Shown here piece by piece: positions 34,339-46,300 of a stretch of 64,000 bases of DNA. Position numbers and translations under genes: made by a program. The first letter of the stretch is position 1; each line of letters starts with the position of its first letter. This DNA comes from Trileptium ribeirensis. Taxonomy: Eukaryota > Nematoda > Enoplea > Enoplida > Thoracostomopsidae. The stretch spans positions 1 through 64,000 of the forward strand of contig JASANE010021044.1 in the NCBI GenBank assembly GCA_030248225.1, read 5' to 3'. The notes under the pieces were generated by a model. The model searched no databases. It saw only the letters and a list, made by a program, of their open reading frames with translations, and was not told where the DNA came from.

Positions 34339-36377
34339 AGTGCATTGACATATTTCCCGCTCTATTATTTTTGGTTTTGCTACTATTCGGTTTCATTATA
34401 ATACGAAGTCAAGCTTGATTGCTCAATTTCAAGTCTAGTCTATGCTAGATTAAACAACGCTCTTATATTCTAAAAATTTCCTTGTCGACATGGTATCCAT
34501 TAAGTCAACTGTTAGTTTGTCATGTGTGAACTTGAATCGGTAACAAACGAAGTGCCACTACTACCCAACCAATGTCTTCATCGATATTGCTAATCTTGCT
34601 GCATTGAGGCTGAAGTGTTGAATAGGCTAAATATTAATTGAGCTGCTACTGGTGTCTTTCGGTCTAACATCTCAACCAAATAATTTTCATAATTGTTCAG
34701 TTCACGCTTATCACTCATTCGTTTATGATACTTATACAGAAATTACATGTGCCTAACAGAAACGGATTATGTTGGATTCAACTCTTTATCCAACAGTGAA
34801 TTAGTAAAGTAGTTAGGTCACCTCTGTGAACTACTATTAGTTGAGCAATGTGAGCCATAAAGCATTTAAATGTGGTATTTTTATCCTTTCCTTGAATTAA
34901 AAACGAAAAGTGCCATTGTGGCGGTAGCTTCCGACCTAGGTTTAGCGCATATGGCTCATATGGGGGCTTTAGCTACGGCTTAGTATGTCGCGTAGATAGC
35001 TTTTCCTGTTATAAACTAAAGCCGTGTTTATCGTTTCTCGAATAAGTACTTGTTTGGCTAGCATTACTATAGCTTTTGAGATAACTAGCTTATACAACAT
35101 AAATTAATTTTAAATTTAGTAGCTATGAACATTCCCGGAATATTGCAAGTCTAACATGTTCTGGCGTAACATATTTTATATATGTTTTTCAACTTTGGTT
35201 CCAAGCTTGTTTTCGCCTTATCAATAAATGCACGGCCAACCATTTGTAATCATTACTAGGTAAAGGAACAGGTGGACTAAATGTCATGGACGATTTCATA
35301 TCCATAATAATCCTATATTTGTATGGCGCTGAGAAAGCTTGCGCCACGCTAAATCGAGCCATGACAGCGTGATTTTAGCTTTGTGTATTCGGAGTTATTT
35401 TCAAGCATCCTAAAGAATCTTCGCAGCGTACACAAATGTTCAGCAGTATCATTAACATGAAATAATGTGATGATTCGCGTGTAGCAAGCTTATACGGTAT
35501 TCTATTTTTATTTGTACCTTAAACTTAATTGAACAGTTAAAGACATCAGAAAATGGTTATATGGGATTCGAACAGACGACTTTTTAGACTTGCTCACTTT
35601 GTATTTTGACAAAATCTTACCAGCTGGCAACTCCCTTTAATTGTCGCTGAAATCGTATTATAAGCAGGCTTACTGCAGGCCTAATGCTTTACCGACAACC
35701 CCCATTTACTAACAGAATAAGAAAGCAAAAATCAATCTTGCGTTAAAATCGCGTTGATATCGCGGTTGTTATTATAGCTTGAATATGATTGGTTGTATTT
35801 GGTTTAACTAAACATTAACGTATGCCATTAGTTAAAAATTAACCTATGGCATAACTAAATTTTGGCAGTTTGTATACTTATAATCTTGTTATATACTATA
35901 TCGATATATTCCTAACGTCGTTCAAATTACAATCGTCTAAGTTCCAAAGCTGATATCCAAAAGCACGATCTTGGACCAGAATTCGCATATATTTCTCTGT
36001 CATAATGGCCTTAGAATATTTGGCTCTATTTAGCTCAGGTTTTTACTGTACTTGTGTCGGCATTATGGCAGGCATATACTGTTGGTTTCAACCCGAGACT
36101 TCAGATATGGCTACAAAAATGGGATAAAAAGTTTTCGCAGACAAGAATCGGCCAATAATCGGGCTTCACCTGGCTAAGCAACAAAAGCAATGGTGCTAAA
36201 CTTAACAGGCGAAAGCGCGGCATCTAATAATATTAATCTTACGGATTACTTCATTAAGCACGAACGAACAAATTAAAACATCTTGATCTTGAATAATTAG
36301 ATTGCGCAGAAAATTTTTATAACTGAGGCAACAGTTGTTTTAGCGCTTCAACATGTTAATATTTTACCTCAGCAGTA
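34339..36377. other. Intergenic stretch with a split tRNA-like relic
   Basis: On the - strand, TTGTCGGTAAAGCATTAGGC (about 35690) resembles an A-box and D-arm, and GTTCGAATCCCATATAACC (about 35557) a B-box and T-arm. They lie about 100 bases apart, so the relic would carry an insertion. Otherwise nothing recognised. Confidence 0.3.
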
Positions 36378-39300
36378 ATGCATCATTTCCAGAGAAGTGT
36401 GTGCACGAATTGCACACCGCAAGCTATTGCAACGACCATGTTTTATGGAAATGATATTGCCATGACATTACGTTGTTATAAACAAACTAGCATTAATAGC
36501 GAAAGCAAGAATATTGCTGCTACAATATCGTATGATGATATTGCACTCTCAATAGCACAAGCTAAACATTGCTGTCACAATAAAATTGTTTTGTATTGCA
36601 CTGTCAATAGCGTAAGCTAGAAATATCGCGTCTAAAACAATATTGCCTTATATTGCATTACAGCAACAACGTCGAACTATTGCTGCGTCAAAGGACAACT
36701 GTCGTTATTGTTGCAACAATACATTTCTTGCAAACATTGCTGCGACAATAGATTGTTCCAGGGCATGGAAACGACAACTAAAAATATTTTGGGTCTACTA
36801 AAAACCCGATTTGACTCAACCCAGCAGCATAAATAATGAAAAACCACATTAATTCAGCTACATAGAGGGGTAATCGCTCTACAAATGAACCCAATATCAT
36901 TCATATAGTTGGAGGGGTTCATACGTTATTTTTTTATTTTCATTTATTATTATTTTATTATTCATTTTATTTTGTCTTTATTTTTATGCATTTATGAATT
37001 ATATATTACAGCCATATAGAACAAGGGGGTATGGAGCGGTACCTCTCAGCCCCAGTAGGAGCCGAAGGCGTAGGCGCGGGCTAAATCCGTCCAACGACTT
37101 CCAAGGCCCTCGAGCTGACTCTACCTGGGAGGCTGAATGTTCTCCCCCGAATGCAACACATCAGAGTTATATGTACTAGTAACTCTATCGAGATCGAAGA
37201 ACATAGTGAAGCATAGGTACACCGACGTCTTTTGCGTGCATCGCCAATAGCTCTCGATAGCAGCTATATAATACAAAATGTCGCACAAGTTAAAACAAAA
37301 CTAGCACTTGCAATCAGTTTCCCATGCCGGAAACCCCCCTAGTGCAAGCTATCAGCCTCCCAGGACGTCATAATATAATTAGAAATTTTGGGTGGATGAA
37401 CTATGGGGGCGCCGTACACCCGTACCCATTCAACTATGAGTCGCAGAGCAAAACCAACACCGGCATTTCAAATCCAAACTAAGAAATTGTTTAAATAATC
37501 TTTCTTATCCGGATGCCAAAGAGTGCAATCTAGAAAATAGTACTGTCGTTTTACTGGTGGGAAGAAAAATTTGTTACTGTCGTTTTACCCGTTTTAATGC
37601 TGGGAAGAAGGAATTCTGCATTTTCACAAATACAAAACAGTGTTTCCAATACACGCTAAAGTTCAATAATCATTGTCCATAATCCAGTTGGTATTTTTAA
37701 TACTTTACTGACGGAAACTATTATGCAGTTAGAATTTTGATTGTCAATTTAGTATGCTTACACAGATATATCATTTCTAACGTAGTAAAATAGATATGAC
37801 GGAGTAACATGTGAACTGTGATAAGTAACTTGTTTGTGTTTTCAGTAGTCCGATTATAAAATACAAGTTAGTCAACGGTTCAAAAATTTCTCAACTAGTA
37901 TACCGGCAGAGCTCGAATTTATTGATACGAATTGTCTTTTTTATACACGGATGCGCATCACTTACACAGAGAGGGAACTACGAATTATAGCTGGGGCTCT
38001 ATTGAAAATTTTGAGGGGGTGGTGGCTACCGGAAAATTGATTTGTTTGCAATTCACAGAAGTATCTTGCTCGGAAACTGGACGACCTTCAGCCTTGCCCT
38101 TGATACCCTCTAAATTAAATGAATTTATTTATATTCCCTGTATAAATTAATGAACTTTCGTGCTTAAATAGATACCATAAACATAAGATTTTTCGCAACA
38201 GAATGTTCTAACAACTGTATCATTATACTCTCAACTAGTACATATATATGTGTGTAAACTATTTATCAAAAAAGTATATATGTTTAGTTGTGTCAGGTCT
38301 CATAACAAAAATATATCTCGGACAAGTCTGGTGGCACGGGTTAAATTGGACTGAGCCATAGGCGCACTACGCGAGGGGAGGTGGTTGACCGGTTGAAGGC
38401 GTCCCCATGGTTCGGGGTAGAAGTGGAAATGAGGGTTTTTACCCCACCTTAGTACCCTTTACGTAAGCAATGTTATTTTTATCGTTAACTTTCGAATTTT
38501 TTCACTGGTTGGTTTTCGTTCATAGTAAAATGAGAAATGCCGATGCGCATGAAAATATAGTATGAACCCCTCGAACTATATGAATAATATTCGGCTCATT
38601 TTGTAGAGCGATTCACCCTCTATGTTTCCGGCATGGCAAACAGATAGCCAGTGCTAGTTTTGTTCTAACTTGTGCGGTATTGTGTATTATCCACATATAG
38701 CTGCTATCGAGAGCTATTGGCGGTGCACGCAAAAGACGTAGGTGTACCTATGCTTCACTACGTTCTTCAATCTCGATAGAGTTACTAGTATATATAGCTT
38801 TGATGTGTTGCATTCGGGGGAGAACATTCGACCTCCCAGGTAGGCTTAGCTCGAGGGCCTTGGAAGTCCTTGGACGCATTTAGCCGGTGCCTATGCCTTC
38901 GGCTCCTACTGGGGATGAGGGGTACCGCTCCATGCCCCCTTGTTCTATATGGCTATAATATGTAATTCATAAATACATAAAAATAAAGACAAAATAAAAT
39001 GAACAATAAAATAAATAAATAAAATAATAATAAATTACAATAAAAAAATAACGTATGAACCCCTCCAACTATATGAATGATATTGGGCTCATTTTGTAGA
39101 GCGATTCCCCCTCTATCTAGCTGCGTTAATGTGATTTTTCATTATTTATGCTGCTAGGTTGAGTCAAATCGGGTTTTTAGTAGACCCAAAATACACAAAA
39201 TATTTTTAGTTGTTGCTTCCATGTTCTGGAACAATCTATTGTCGCAGCAATGTTTGCAAGAATTGTATTGTTGCAACAGTAACAACAGTTGTCCTTTGAT

Positions 39301-39611
39301 GCTGCAATAGCTCAGCGTTGTTGCTGTAATGCAATATAAGGCAATATTGTTGCAGCAGCGATATTTCTAGCTTACACTATTGACAGTGCAATACAAAACA
39401 ATTTTATTGTGACAGCAATGTTTAGCTTGTGCTTTTGAGAATGCAATATCATCATACGATATTGTAGCAGCAATATTCTTAGCTTTCACTATTGATGCCA
39501 CTTTGTTTATAACAACGTAATGTCATGGCAATATCATTTCCATAAAACATGGTCGTTGCAATAGCTTGCGCTGTGTGCATTTGCGCACGCACTTCTCTGT
39601 GAATGATGCAT
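36378..39611. mobile_element. Foldback element: inverted arms of about 960-980 bp around a 1.3 kb centre
   Basis: The arm 36378-37340 is matched in reverse by 38628-39611. Outermost is ATGCATCATT-CAGAGAAGTG, then a zone of repeated ATTGCTGC/TTGTTGCAACAAT words, a conserved TAGAG-GGTAATCGCTCTACA segment, an AT-rich TTTATTTT tract, and a G/C-richer inner part (GGAGCGGTACC, CCTTCGGCTCCTACT, CTCTCGATAGCAGCTATA). Reversed TAGAGGG segments lie at 38545-38630 and 39060-39120. No transposase frame is seen in the centre. A partial relative lies at 63505-63885. The layout matches foldback-type DNA transposons. Confidence 0.85.
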
Positions 39612-40552
39612 AAACGGAAAATAAGTTTTATATTTGTTTTGCCGTAGCATTACGGTCCTCAGAATAAATTTTACATGTGTAAGCTGAAAAGTATTTTTTA
39701 CATTCAACAACAGTTAGTTTCAGTTAGTCTATGTTAATAAAACATGAATTCCAAAAACATAGTGCTAAACACCGGTTAACCGAAAAAACCTACTGTACGG
39801 TTTTCGGTTGAAAATCGACGGTTAACCGTTTAGTTACATAACCGAAATTCTGTTAACCGATTAGCAGATTTACTAACCGGACCCATCACAAACGATGAGC
39901 GGTGTTAAAAAATACGGCCCAAGTAATCCTGAGGGTCGCTACGTTATAACGTTTGAAAAAAGAACAGCTTAAAGCGGTGGGTTCGGTGACGGCAGCCAGA
40001 CTTGGAAATGGGCAGGATATTTTGTCCCGCGCCGCCCTGTTGCGCATCTGCCCCGTCCGCCGCCCCGTAATTTATTAAACTCAAAAGCACTGTAAACGTA
40101 ACTAGACTCGGGGACGGACATGTGTAGGCATTAGTTTTACATTTTCACGTAATTAATATGTGATTTGTATTCGAAAGTTATTATGACTCCAAAAAATCTT
40201 TACTGGTGTAACCACGCAACACGAAATTTATAAAATTTTTATTACACGTACCTATCCAGTTATGCATGAATAACATAAGTTGCGCCGCCTACCATTCTCT
40301 TATGACATCATGTACAAAATGATGTTAGAGAACAAACTAATAGTTATAGTAGCCTAACGCTATTTACAAACTTGTCCGTTCTGCGAAGGCTTAGTATCTA
40401 ATTACAAAAACGTCTAAGTTATGTTAGCTGACACAATTCACCTTTTTATGCTGTCACCATAACTGCGTTCCGAAACGCTAAATTAGGCTACTGGCATTTT
40501 GAAATTTGTCGTTATGCTAACACAATCCTTGATATTCTTAACCGCCTGATTG
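39612..40552. other. Intergenic stretch with a TTAACCG-rich spot
   Basis: At about 39768-39880 the words CGGTTAACCG, TTAACCG and ACCGATT recur in both orientations, resembling decayed terminal repeats of a DNA transposon. The rest shows no gene or shared repeat. Confidence 0.35.
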
Positions 40553-41304
40553 GTTCGCGAACAGTTCTATGATGTATACAATTCTATAAATTTTGTGTGC
40601 GAACAGGCCGAGCTTTCTTATGTAAAAAATTGTTCGCGAACGCAAAGTACTGTTGAGATGAAAGCTGTTTGCGAACACACATATATGTCCTAACACTAGG
40701 TTAATACTAAAAAATATATTAATTATAAGTTTATTGTTCGCGAACATGCCATAACTAAAATATGTTAAAATAATAATATAGAAAATCTTAAGTTTTAACT
40801 GGAAATCCGTGAGCCGAATACGGGTTATCATTAAATGTATGTTTTGTTCGCGAACATGACATCGCTCGACCATCGACGTACATGAGCATTTGGGTGGAAA
40901 TTGCAAGTCAACCCTTTAATATTTACATTCCACGAACATATTTAAAGGTGTTCACGAACATCACAAATTATTTGCTCGACAAATGAGTGTTTTTCTTTAC
41001 ACATCAAAGCCTGTTCGCGAACGTTGATGTGGTTGTATAATACGGGGTAGCGAACACCATTTAAGAAAAAACCGATACATATATTTAACGATAAACAAAA
41101 TATATCAAGCCCAAGACGTTCTCGAACATCATATTCGTACGTTCACTGTTTCAATACTTGTTTTTTCAGCATATATATTAACTGAAGACATTCGCGAACA
41201 TCACACTTGAACGGACATTACTTCTAAACCAGTATCATGGTTCAGTCGCAGCAGCAATTCCGTAAATTATCAATTGAGTCATTGTGCAAACGTCGTTAGC
41301 GAAC
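40553..41304. repeat. Cluster of GTTCGCGAAC palindromes
   Basis: Perfect ten-base palindromes start at 40553, 40632, 40736, 40846 and 41013. ATTCGCGAAC is at 41190, and one-mismatch forms are at 40667, 40950, 41118 and 41295; halves (GCGAACA) are at 40600 and 41050. Most are followed by AT or AC. Spacing is irregular (about 35-170 bp) and the DNA between is AT-rich and not alignable by eye. This suggests protein-binding sites or a decayed array rather than a plain tandem repeat. Confidence 0.7.
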
Positions 41305-43243
41305 TTTTTGAATGAAATTAATACAACAATTCAATTTATTGAACAGTAGATTATTAAACAAGATTATAAAACGGAAAAATGTCGTGTTCACGTTCGATAA
41401 CAAAATCAAAAATTCCCTACTTTCACTTTTAGTCGAGAAATAAGGTGTTCGGTAACGCTTCAGAAACAATCAGCAAACAGTCTATTTCTTGCTCACTTAC
41501 GTTTTGGAAGCATTACTTAAAAGCCCCATTTTTTGTTCTCACATAATTTTATGGATTGCGTGTACACTGAACAAGCAATTGCCAATCGCTAATTTCAAAA
41601 AATGATGGAAGGCGACGCAGCTTAAGTTTACTCATGCATTAGTATGGCATATTTTCAGGATATTTGGAATTAATCAGCGTGCGATCGTGCGAAATTTTCA
41701 GTGCCACTATTTGCTGAGCATCAGCAAGATACACAGTGTTAAACGCGTCGGACATATGGTTCACACGATGTAATAAACAACCACAGCCAAAAGTTTCGGC
41801 TATCTTAATCATTATTTGAAATAGATTTTTGAAGGTTTTTATTCCGGTACGCAGAATACGACTATTAAGCACTGAGACAAAGCTAAAACATTAGGATAAT
41901 ATGGCCAACGGCAGACTAAGTCTTATCACAACGCCCAGTTGTTCCTTTGGTACTACAATATTTTTCTTTGGCTATTCATGATAGATTTCACAATATTCTT
42001 TTGCAGGCATTTGATTTGATTTTTTGCAACAATCAGTCAATAACGGAGATTACCCAAAAACACGTTAATGAACACATGTACGCTTCAAATGTTACTCCCA
42101 AAGCAGTCCAAACTGCCCCGGTTTGCCCTCGTATTAACTGCGGGGCAGTAATTTTTTCACGCACCGTTAGTCAACCCGCCCACTTTCAACTCAGGCGGCA
42201 GCACCCTGGGTTAAGCTTAGGCATAGTATATGTCTTATATAAAGAACATGGATTACGCTAAGGCATAGTATATTGATAGCGGCATGGCCTGCGTTTTATT
42301 TACGCTTCTCGTGGTTACATAAGCCGAAAATACAATGAGCTTGACAACTATAATTTGCTGCGTGTATAGCTATGTAGCATCTATAAAATCTGAAATATCT
42401 AGGTAGAAGAGGTATGTTGGCTACCTCAAGGTAATATTATCTTGGTTACTGTTTTAGAGACCACACAAGGGTGAGTCGTGTTCGGGTAGGGTTGAAATTT
42501 GTCGGTTCTGCTTGGGTAAGTCTCCTTAACATTTGGTTAAAGCTAACCGCATTGAATAATAAACTGTGCCAACTCCTTTGAAAAGGCATGTAATCGAACC
42601 AAGACATGTAAACGACACGTTTGCGGCTTAAGTTGCATCCTTCCTTGTGGTGCAGCCGGGCAGTGTTCGATGAAACATTGGTTTAAAACAGACACGCAGC
42701 GTAGTTACGAGTAATAGATCATCCTTTTTTTGATAACTGGTTATCAGGTTGGGTTAGTGTCTCGTCGGGGTCAAATTTTGTCGCGTTACGGTGTCATTGG
42801 GTCGGACTGATATCTTTTCACCCATAAGGTCTTCATATTGTATTCCTCACTAAGACATGTATTGTAATTGCATATTATCTTAGTAGTGAGTGAAGCCGAA
42901 ACGGCAGTGATATTCTAACTTGACGTCTATTCATTCAGCTGACATGCATTTTTAATGCAGTGCAAACGCTACGTCCTTAATACAATGAAATTTTCAAAGC
43001 GTCTCATACATAAATGTGGAGTGAAATCCGTTGTAAAATCTTAAATGATTTATAATGTAAGAATGGAAAAATGTTACGAAATTTGTTGTAAAAATATTTT
43101 ATGATTAATAATGAAAAAAATCTTTTATGTTTAATTGTCGTGAGCTGTAAAACTAGCAGTCTGCAAGACATGCCTCAATAAACAGGTGTCATCAACGTTT
43201 ATAATGCTTTATAGTTCTATCTATAACAAATAAATTTGCCACA
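41305..43243. other. Upstream flank of SEPSECS
   Basis: No gene or shared repeat is recognised. An AATAAA at about 43178 could serve an unseen upstream transcript. Short ORFs such as 41947-42261 lack any family feature. Confidence 0.4.
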
Positions 43244-43357
43244 ATGGAAGAACTGTGGATGGATTTTGCCGAAAAACTGGTTCCATCATCGTACGTCCGT
43301 CAAGGTGATGCAAGTATTCGGTCTCGTCACGACTGCATTCGACAGTTGTTGCAGCAT
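43244..43357 (+). CDS. SEPSECS: SEPSECS exon 1
   Basis: 38 codons, phase 0 donor CAT|gtatat. Reads [20 protein letters not shown] then [16 protein letters not shown], matching human [28 protein letters not shown]. Confidence 0.92.
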
Positions 43358-46300
43358 GTATATAAGCAACATATTAAAGTTTTTACGTAATTGTAGACAT
43401 TGGCATATCATTCTTTTATATGAGTATTTTCCACCTCAATAATTTTATTTTCGACGACTTTTTGGTCGGTTCGAAGCTTAACGTTTAATTACATATTTTT
43501 CTCAATTTAAAATCTAATTCCTGTAATGGAAATATTGTTGTCCGTTGAGATGTATATATTGCTTGTTAATAATTAGTTGTCTCCATAAAAACACAAAAAT
43601 AATTCTAATCTCTAAGAGTATATATCGCAGATACAGAAACGCCGATACTCATAGTCTTAATATCATTACTGCACAGAAAGATGGTCGAGCCACAGCCATA
43701 ATTTCGAATAAAATCATTACAAAATGATCTTTTTCTTGCAATATTATTCCAAGTTTTATATTTTCTGGTCTAATTATTTTATTTGGATTCGTTAATTTTG
43801 TTTGAGCTAAAGACACTAAAACATTGTTATCAAAAATTCATGCAATACTTTGTTTTATCCTTGGTAACTTGGTGGTGTTATGACCGATTACGCTTCTACA
43901 TATGTTCTTAATCGTGCCATCTTTAGTGGTATATCTATGGTACTGATATTACTAGGTACAATTTATAGCTTTATCAAAAGAATAAACAATTATGTTAAGG
44001 AAGCCTGTGAAATATTAGTTCTAATTGTTTTGTGATGAACTTAACTGGTTTTATGAGCTTTATACTTAGTTTAAGTGTTTTAGAGCCATAATCACGGAAT
44101 TGGCAGCATTCCAACAAACCTCAAAATGAAATAACGATTGAAACACAGTTTCGAATCGATCACAATGTAGCTAAATTTTATGGTTGTTAGATTTGGATCG
44201 ATTTGGCTTAAAATTTTACAGTGCATGTCCTCTTAAGTAATATATACTAGTAGTATCTCGCAGGTCAGGAAGGAACGGATCGATCGTATATTATTTAGAG
44301 TTGTGTGTAATCACCTATAACAGAGATTGTGTTTGATGAATATGCCACCTTAAAGCCTCTCGGACTCTGGAAGCCATGTAATCATAGTCTTATAGCTGTT
44401 AACGAACACTATCTAATCTGCGTGGTACAAAATTTATAGAAACTCTTCTGAGGAGGTAGAAAACAGACAAATGAGTTCCACCGGACAAAATTATTTTTGT
44501 AGGTAGGGTTCGCGGTCTGTGGATTTTAACCCCAATGAAACTCCAGAAAAGGTATATATGGTACAGTCATTTTGGATTCTAGATAACTACACTGTCGTAT
44601 TTAATATACCGAAAAACGTATAAAACCATTAGAAGTGCCCTGAAATATTCCAAATAGCTGAAGACAGACTATATCCTGGAAATCGGGTTTGTCGACCGTA
44701 ACTCAATCGAAAAGCACTAGAATTGCGTGACACATTCGTGCTGTACTCCAATAACCAAACCATGGAATTTTACCAAAAACTATTATATAGACCATTCTTG
44801 AAGTATGCAATACATAATCAGACCAAATTAAATGAGACTTACATGCTGCAAGTTTAGTTCGTCGAGCCAAATATATTCAACACTACTGAAAGGCATGAAA
44901 ATTTAGGGCTGGTCTCCAGATAGCAAACCATCATATTCAGCTTACCAAAAAACTATATATGTAGACCATTTTTGATGCCTTACACGCAATACATACGAAG
45001 CGACTGGCGATAGACTGACTATACTCTGGAAATTAAGTTTATCAACTCTAAGCCCGATCTGGTATACAGATATGTAGATTACATGGTTAATTCATATTTA
45101 CTGGATAAATTTAGCTTAGTGATAAATATTTTCGATATCAATCTTGGACGTTTTCGTCCAATCGTACTAAAAACAGGATAGGCCTGGGATTAGAGACCAC
45201 ACCATTCGATGCGCCAAATTTTCCCGTAAATTAGTTGTTAACAATATGTAACTCGCTTAAACTAAAACATGTTAAGTAATTGACAAAAACAAACCGTTGT
45301 ACTAACGACGAAACAGTTTGGCGGTTGTGCTACATCACATTGGTCCACATTTCGATACCAAACCTGACTGCCCATTATTAGAGTTTACCAGAAACAAAAC
45401 ATTGAATACTAAGCTAGAAGTTTTTGAATATAACTTTTGTAGTGGAACAATTTTTCCGATAGTTCTCGCACTCTCACTTAGCCTAACGCCTAGAATTTTT
45501 GATATCTGAACGCACTTTTTAAAATATGTACAAACATCTGCGAGATCTTTCTCTTAGAAAACAAAAGTCATGTGTTTTCCAGAAGTTTTACTCTCCATCA
45601 GTTTCGAGCCTTAATTTTCAAAAACTGAGCTTGTTTTTCAGATGTGTTAAGTTAAAAATTGGAAATGAGGCAACATAGTATTATGTATGCTTATGCATTT
45701 GTGTACAGAGCTTAGCAGGGATCAACTGTGCTGACATAAGTGGATAAACGTTGAACTCTGTCATGGAATTTTAAATGTTGTATGTTTTTGATGTGATTCT
45801 TCTAGCTTTTTTGTGAGTCGCCATACTAATTTTTTAGAAAAAATTACCGAAGGAAGGGTGGTCAGATGACACAATCGAATTCTTTCTTCAGCAATTGTCT
45901 TTGATGGATTCGAATAATTTTTGTGACAACATTGGCGTCGGAGAGCGCGAAGGCCGTTGTTATTCAAATATTGTCGCGAGAAGGCATTTCAGGTTTTCTA
46001 TTTGAAATACTAATCCAAATTTATTTTTGCGTCTATTTATATACGTCTTTTGAGTTAAACGCAGTGCTAGTATAAGAACATAAAGCATTCGGTTTTAAGC
46101 CGAAGGTGCTGTTCGGTTTTAGGTCATAGTTGCCCATCTGGCTTGTCCACAGTCCTCCGAAAAGTGGGCTAATTTCGGGGTGGGGGCAGTTTAATTCTTG
46201 ATGAAAATTTCAAAGTGGGAGGGAATAAATTTTGCTTAAAAATACTAAATATTAACATATTTTCATCTAGTTTTACTACTGTGAATATATTTTCAAGCTA

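Noticed and set aside
40538..40906. 122-codon - strand ORF
   Set aside because: It is built over the GTTCGCGAAC palindromes and AT-rich DNA; the recurring FAN residues come from the DNA motif, not from a protein family.
43880..44035. 51-codon + strand frame with a membrane-like segment in SEPSECS intron 1
   Set aside because: Hydrophobic frames are common in AT-rich DNA; no splice partner or family. A vague likeness to the helix at 34255 is not significant by eye.
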